A stretch of DNA of 64,000 bases from Arthrobacter sunyaminii. Lineage in GTDB: Bacteria > Actinomycetota > Actinomycetes > Actinomycetales > Micrococcaceae. Made by a program: the position numbers and the translations under genes. This document shows, one piece after another, positions 57,721 through 64,000 of the stretch; within the stretch, counting starts at the first letter, position 1; each line of letters opens with the position of its first letter. The notes beneath the pieces were generated by a model. It worked only from the letters and a program-made list of their open reading frames with translations, was not told the origin of the DNA and ran no database searches. Location of the stretch: NCBI RefSeq assembly GCF_018866305.1, contig NZ_CP076456.1, positions 1,612,001 through 1,676,000 on the forward strand, written 5' to 3'.

Positions 57721-59031
57721 ATGACGACCGACACCACTGCATCCGAGATCGAACTCACTATTGGCGCCCCCGCCCACGGCGGCCACTTTGTGGCACGGCA
57801 CGAGGGGCGCGTGGTCTTTGTCCGGCATGCCCTGCCCGGCGAGCGGGTCCGCGCCCGCCTGACGGAAGCGGGCGACGGCGCCAAATTCTGGCGTGCGGAC
57901 GTCGTGGAAGTGCTCGAAAGCGTTCCGGGCCGGGTGGAGCACTTCTGGCCTGAAGCCGATGCGCTGCGCGCTGCTTCCCGCGGGCGGCTGCCCGTGGGAG
58001 GTGCCGAGTTTGGGCACATTGAGCTGCCCTTGCAGCGCGAGCTTAAGGCACAGATCTTCGCGGAGCAGCTGAGCCGGCTGGCCAAGGAAGACCGGACGGT
58101 GACGGTTGAGCCTGCCGTTGAAGAGCGGGAGGACGGCCTGCACTGGCGGACGCGCGCCAGCTTTTCGGTAGCCCCCGGCGGCCGGCTGGCCATGCACGCG
58201 CACCGTTCCGAGGAGCTGATTCCTGTCCAGCGGATGCCGCTGGCCGTGGACGCCGTGAACGATCTGCAGCTGTGGGACGTGGACTTCAGCGGCGTCTCCC
58301 GGGTAGAGGTGGCCGTTCCGTCAACCGGCGCACCCCTGGTGCTGCTAATCCCCGCTGCAGGCGCGCACCCCAAGGCACTGGGCCGCATCGCCTCCGCCCT
58401 TCCCGAAGGAACCTCCATTGCGTCCTGGGACCCCGAAACCTCAACCCTGAACCGGCTCCGCGGCCGCACCTGGGTGCAGGAGAGCGTGCTGGGGCATGAC
58501 TACCGGGTGACCGGTGCGGGTTTCTGGCAGATCCACCGCAGCGCGCCCCTGACTCTGGCGCAGGCTGTCCTGGACGGGCTCCAGATCCAGCCGGGTGAGC
58601 AGGTTGCCGACCTGTACGCCGGCGCCGGTCTGTTCACGGCCCCGCTGGCCGACGCCGCGGGCGAATCGGGACGCGTTCTGTCCGTTGAGGGTTCTCCCGG
58701 AGCCAGCCGCGACGCCCGCAAGAACCTGTTTGCCTCGCCCCAGGTGGAAATCCTGCAGGGACGCGTGGACAAGTCGCTGGCCGCCTACGAGGGCCGCCTC
58801 GACGTCGTGCTCCTGGACCCGCCGCGTGTCGGGGCAGGCAAGGACGTGGTGCGCCGGATTGACGCCGCCGCCCCGCGCACGGTGGGCTACGTTTCCTGTG
58901 ACCCGGCGTCGTTTGCCCGCGATCTTGGCTACTTCAAGGATTTGGGCTGGCAGCTCGATTCGCTGCGGGTCTTCGACCTCTACCCGCACACCCACCATAT
59001 GGAGTCCTTTGCAGTCCTAACCCGCCCGTAA
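57721..59031 (+). CDS. RNA uracil-C5 methyltransferase (TrmA/RlmCD-like), no Fe-S cluster
   Basis: A 436-residue SAM-dependent enzyme that methylates uracil in rRNA or tRNA. The N-terminal TRAM domain (TIGAPAHGGHFVARHEGRVV) is followed by a central domain and the methyltransferase fold: SAM-binding DLYAGAGLFTAPLADAA, VVLLDPPRVGAGKDVVRRI, and catalytic Cys in YVSCDPASFARDL. The four cysteines that bind the [4Fe-4S] cluster in E. coli RlmD (RumA) are absent. The target (23S rRNA or tRNA) is not decided. It is divergent from trkA and precedes a structured leader before acnA. Confidence 0.88.
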   Translation: MTTDTTASEIELTIGAPAHGGHFVARHEGRVVFVRHALPGERVRARLTEAGDGAKFWRADVVEVLESVPGRVEHFWPEADALRAASRGRLPVGGAEFGHIELPLQRELKAQIFAEQLSRLAKEDRTVTVEPAVEEREDGLHWRTRASFSVAPGGRLAMHAHRSEELIPVQRMPLAVDAVNDLQLWDVDFSGVSRVEVAVPSTGAPLVLLIPAAGAHPKALGRIASALPEGTSIASWDPETSTLNRLRGRTWVQESVLGHDYRVTGAGFWQIHRSAPLTLAQAVLDGLQIQPGEQVADLYAGAGLFTAPLADAAGESGRVLSVEGSPGASRDARKNLFASPQVEILQGRVDKSLAAYEGRLDVVLLDPPRVGAGKDVVRRIDAAAPRTVGYVSCDPASFARDLGYFKDLGWQLDSLRVFDLYPHTHHMESFAVLTRP

Positions 59032-59324
59032 CCGTTTGTAACGGGGCCTTGACGGTCCGTGTCGCAGGGCGCACGGCTATCCTCCCCGTCACATGGGGGT
59101 GTAACGGATAGTATAGGGAGCAGTTGTGCAGATCCGCGCCGTGTTGGGGAGCCTTTGCCTGCTTAGGCGGGCAGAGTTTTCGTTCGGCAGTGGGGCAAAA
59201 TCCGGCAGGGAAAATAGTCCACCATTTTCCCTGCCTTCCCCTGTGGTTTGCCGGTTAGGGAGTCCTAACTGGCATGCCGCGGACCGCTGGACAAAGATAA
59301 AACGGTGGCGAGAGGAGTCCTATT
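59032..59324 (+). promoter_or_regulatory. Structured 293-base leader of acnA
   Basis: No gene. It holds three structures: a hairpin at 59153-59176 (ten pairs with two wobbles, loop TTAG, followed by a short T-run), a perfect 12-bp hairpin at 59204-59235 (arms GGCAGGGAAAAT and ATTTTCCCTGCC), and a dyad GTTAGG-GAGT-CCTAAC at 59254-59269. The nine bases GGAGTCCTA occur in the dyad and again at 59314-59322 over the ribosome site of acnA. The first hairpin may be the methyltransferase terminator. Confidence 0.5.
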
Positions 59325-62150
<2,826 letters not shown>

Positions 62151-62193
62151 CAAGGCGCTCCTCACCGCAACTGAAGCGGTTTTGAGGATTTGG

Positions 62194-62235
62194 GAGCCCC
62201 GCCGGCCGAGTTTTTGAACTCGGCCGGCGGGGCTC
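62194..62235 (+). terminator. Intrinsic terminator of acnA
   Basis: Perfect 19-bp inverted repeat, GAGCCCCGCCGGCCGAGTT (62194-62212) and its complement at 62217-62235, four-base loop, then CTTTG. It isolates acnA from dxs. Confidence 0.88.
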
Positions 62236-62332
62236 TTTGCCTGTTGTGGAACAGGAGCGGCTCCTTCAAGCGTTAGAGTTAAACGTTGTGACGGTGTGCA
62301 GTGCCGTTGCCTAAAAGCAAGGGAGACGCCCG

Positions 62333-64000
62333 TTGGGACTTCTGGAAACCATCCGTGATCCGCGGGACCTCAGCAAGCTCACCACGGAGCAGCTGGAGCG
62401 TTTGTCTGCGGAAATCCGGTCCTTCCTGATCAGTAATGTTGCCCAAACCGGCGGCCATCTTGGCCCTAACCTGGGCGTTGTGGAGCTGACCGTGGGAATC
62501 CACCGGGTCTTTGACTCGCCCCGGGACAGCATCGTTTTTGACACCGGCCACCAGTCCTACGTGCACAAGATCCTCACCGGGCGCCAGGATTTCTCGACCC
62601 TTCGACAGCAGGGCGGGATGTCCGGCTACCCTTCAAGGGCCGAGTCTGTGCATGACATTGTGGAATCCTCCCATGCTTCCTCGTCACTGTCCTGGGCGGA
62701 CGGCATCTCCCGCGCCCGGCAGCTCACCGGCGAAGGCGACCGCTACACCGTGGTGATGGTGGGCGACGGCGCCCTGACCGGCGGCATGGCCTGGGAAGCC
62801 CTGAACAATATCGCGGCGGACCAGCGCCGCCGGGTCGTGATCGTGGTCAACGACAACGGACGCTCCTACGCACCCACCATTGGCGGCCTGGCCGACTACC
62901 TCGCGTCCCTGCGCCCCACACTGGACGCCGTGCGCACCCACCGCGCGTACGAGAACACGCTCGGATGGTGGAAGCAGCGGCTCCAGCACGGCGGCCCGGT
63001 TGGCAGGTTCACGTATCACAGCCTGCATGCAGCCAAGCGCGGCATTAAGGACTGGTGGGCGCCGCAGGGTTTGTTTGAAGACCTGGGCATGAAGTACATC
63101 GGTCCGATTGACGGACACGACATGGCGGCCGTGGAACGTGCCCTCATCAAAGCCCGCAACTACAACGGTCCCGTGATTGTGCACGCGATGACGGAAAAGG
63201 GCCGCGGTTATGCTCCCGCCCGTGCCAACGTGGCAGACCAGTTCCACGCCGTGGGCATCATCGATCCGGAAACCGGTAAGCCGGTTGAGCCGGGCAGCAA
63301 GCAGTCCTGGACATCTGTCTTCGCGACGGAGATCGCCGACATTGCCGATGAGCGCGAAGACATTGTGGGCATCACCGGTGCCATGCTGATTCCGGTTGGC
63401 CTGCACCGGTTCGCTGAGAAGCATCCCGAGCGGGTGTTCGACGTCGGCATCGCCGAGCAGCACGCCCTCACCTCTGCGGCGGGCATGGCTTTCGGCGGGC
63501 TGCACCCCGTCGTCGCGCTTTACGCAACCTTCCTGAACCGGGCCTTCGACCAGCTGCTCATGGATGTGGCCCTGCATAAGGCCGGCGTAACCATTGTGCT
63601 GGACCGCGCCGGAGTCACCGGCCCCGACGGCGCCAGCCATCACGGCATGTGGGACATGTCGATGCTGCAGATCGTGCCGGGCCTGCACCTGGCGGCCCCG
63701 CGTGATGCCACCCGGCTGAAGGAAGAACTGCGCGAGGCTGTCGCCATCAATGATGCCCCCAGCGTGGTCCGGTTCTCCAAGGGAACGGTTGGCCCCGACG
63801 TGGATGCGCTGGAACGCACCACCGACGGCGTGGACGTGCTGGCCCGCCGTCCCACGGGTGAAAAGTCCAATGACGTCCTGATTGTCAGCGTCGGCGCCAT
63901 GGCCGAAATGGCCCTGCAGGTGGCCGGCCGCCTCGGTGACCAGGGCATCAGCTCCACTGTGGTGGATCCGCGCTGGGTCCTGCCCGTGCCGCGGTCGATT
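62333..64000 (+). CDS. dxs: 1-deoxy-D-xylulose-5-phosphate synthase, 3' end outside the window
   Basis: The first 556 codons of Dxs, the thiamine-diphosphate enzyme that joins pyruvate and glyceraldehyde-3-phosphate to start the MEP isoprenoid pathway. Visible are the N-terminal [40 protein letters not shown], the ThDP-binding [16 protein letters not shown], and [20 protein letters not shown]. The start is a TTG at 62333 with GGGAG eight bases upstream; no ATG or GTG fits the conserved N-terminus. About 80-100 residues are missing at the end. Confidence 0.95.
   Translation, partial: MGLLETIRDPRDLSKLTTEQLERLSAEIRSFLISNVAQTGGHLGPNLGVVELTVGIHRVFDSPRDSIVFDTGHQSYVHKILTGRQDFSTLRQQGGMSGYPSRAESVHDIVESSHASSSLSWADGISRARQLTGEGDRYTVVMVGDGALTGGMAWEALNNIAADQRRRVVIVVNDNGRSYAPTIGGLADYLASLRPTLDAVRTHRAYENTLGWWKQRLQHGGPVGRFTYHSLHAAKRGIKDWWAPQGLFEDLGMKYIGPIDGHDMAAVERALIKARNYNGPVIVHAMTEKGRGYAPARANVADQFHAVGIIDPETGKPVEPGSKQSWTSVFATEIADIADEREDIVGITGAMLIPVGLHRFAEKHPERVFDVGIAEQHALTSAAGMAFGGLHPVVALYATFLNRAFDQLLMDVALHKAGVTIVLDRAGVTGPDGASHHGMWDMSMLQIVPGLHLAAPRDATRLKEELREAVAINDAPSVVRFSKGTVGPDVDALERTTDGVDVLARRPTGEKSNDVLIVSVGAMAEMALQVAGRLGDQGISSTVVDPRWVLPVPRSI

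Noticed and set aside
59254..59269. GTTAGG-N4-CCTAAC as an iron (DtxR/IdeR) box
   Set aside because: The half-sites resemble DtxR, but the spacer is too short for the 19-base consensus. It is kept only as an unassigned dyad.

Overview
The window reads as chromosomal DNA of a high-GC Gram-positive actinobacterium, most likely an Arthrobacter-like member of the Micrococcaceae. This is inferred from strong G/C third-position codon bias, frequent GTG and TTG starts, a 429-residue SigA with a basic Ala/Lys-rich N-terminus, SepH, and a set of actinobacterial DUF families (DUF3093, DUF3159, DUF3710, DUF4192, DUF4193, DUF5998, DUF7455). No tRNA, rRNA, insertion sequence, prophage or CRISPR array was seen.

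Layout. 0-1.5 kb: tail of a GH3 glucosidase translationally coupled to a GH10 xylanase. 1.5-9.6 kb (minus strand): a compact urease operon ureA-X-ureB-ureC-ureF-ureG-ureD followed by a nickel permease and a urea channel. X is a chelatase-like protein with a histidine-rich tail, and there is no ureE. 9.7-15.8 kb (minus): OsmC, a small membrane protein, the E2 (sucB) and E3 (lpd) subunits of a 2-oxo-acid dehydrogenase, and leucyl aminopeptidase. 16-24.6 kb (plus, with one minus gene): PAC2 protein, MFS transporter, DUF4192 protein, sigA, DUF7455 (minus) and parE. 24.7-32.4 kb: a BlaR-like M56 protease and BlaI repressor, divergent from cydA-cydB-cydDC (cytochrome bd oxidase and its assembly exporter), with repeated dyads between them. 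32.5-38.6 kb: an accessory block with a tandem GNAT, a DtxR regulator, an alcohol dehydrogenase with a divergent TetR regulator, an SRPBCC protein, a VOC protein and two unrecognised proteins. 38.7-41.9 kb: a copper module csoR-copZ-copA with two CsoR-type boxes. 41.9-52.5 kb: parC (minus), a GNAT/acyl-CoA-synthetase fusion, DUF5998, a phosphodiesterase-like enzyme, thymidine kinase, a membrane-protein/XRE pair and sepH (minus). 52.8-64 kb: DUF4193, DUF3093 (minus), dut, DUF3710, OB-fold, DUF3159, two TrkA proteins (minus), an RNA methyltransferase, aconitase, and dxs running off the end.

Functional themes. Nitrogen scavenging is self-contained: urea channel, nickel import and urease maturation are in one transcription unit. 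Respiration is represented by the bd oxidase with its fused exporter and a probable BlaI-type repressor. The TCA cycle is represented by E2, E3 and aconitase. Copper export is autoregulated. The sigA/parE and dut-to-dxs blocks resemble the conserved actinobacterial neighbourhood known from Mycobacterium tuberculosis (Rv2682c-Rv2703), here separated by about 30 kb of other genes.

The best candidates for something undescribed are the His-tailed chelatase-like protein inside the UreE-less urease operon, the sensorless BlaR/BlaI pair next to cydA with a 31-bp repeated dyad element, and the structured 293-bp leader of aconitase.
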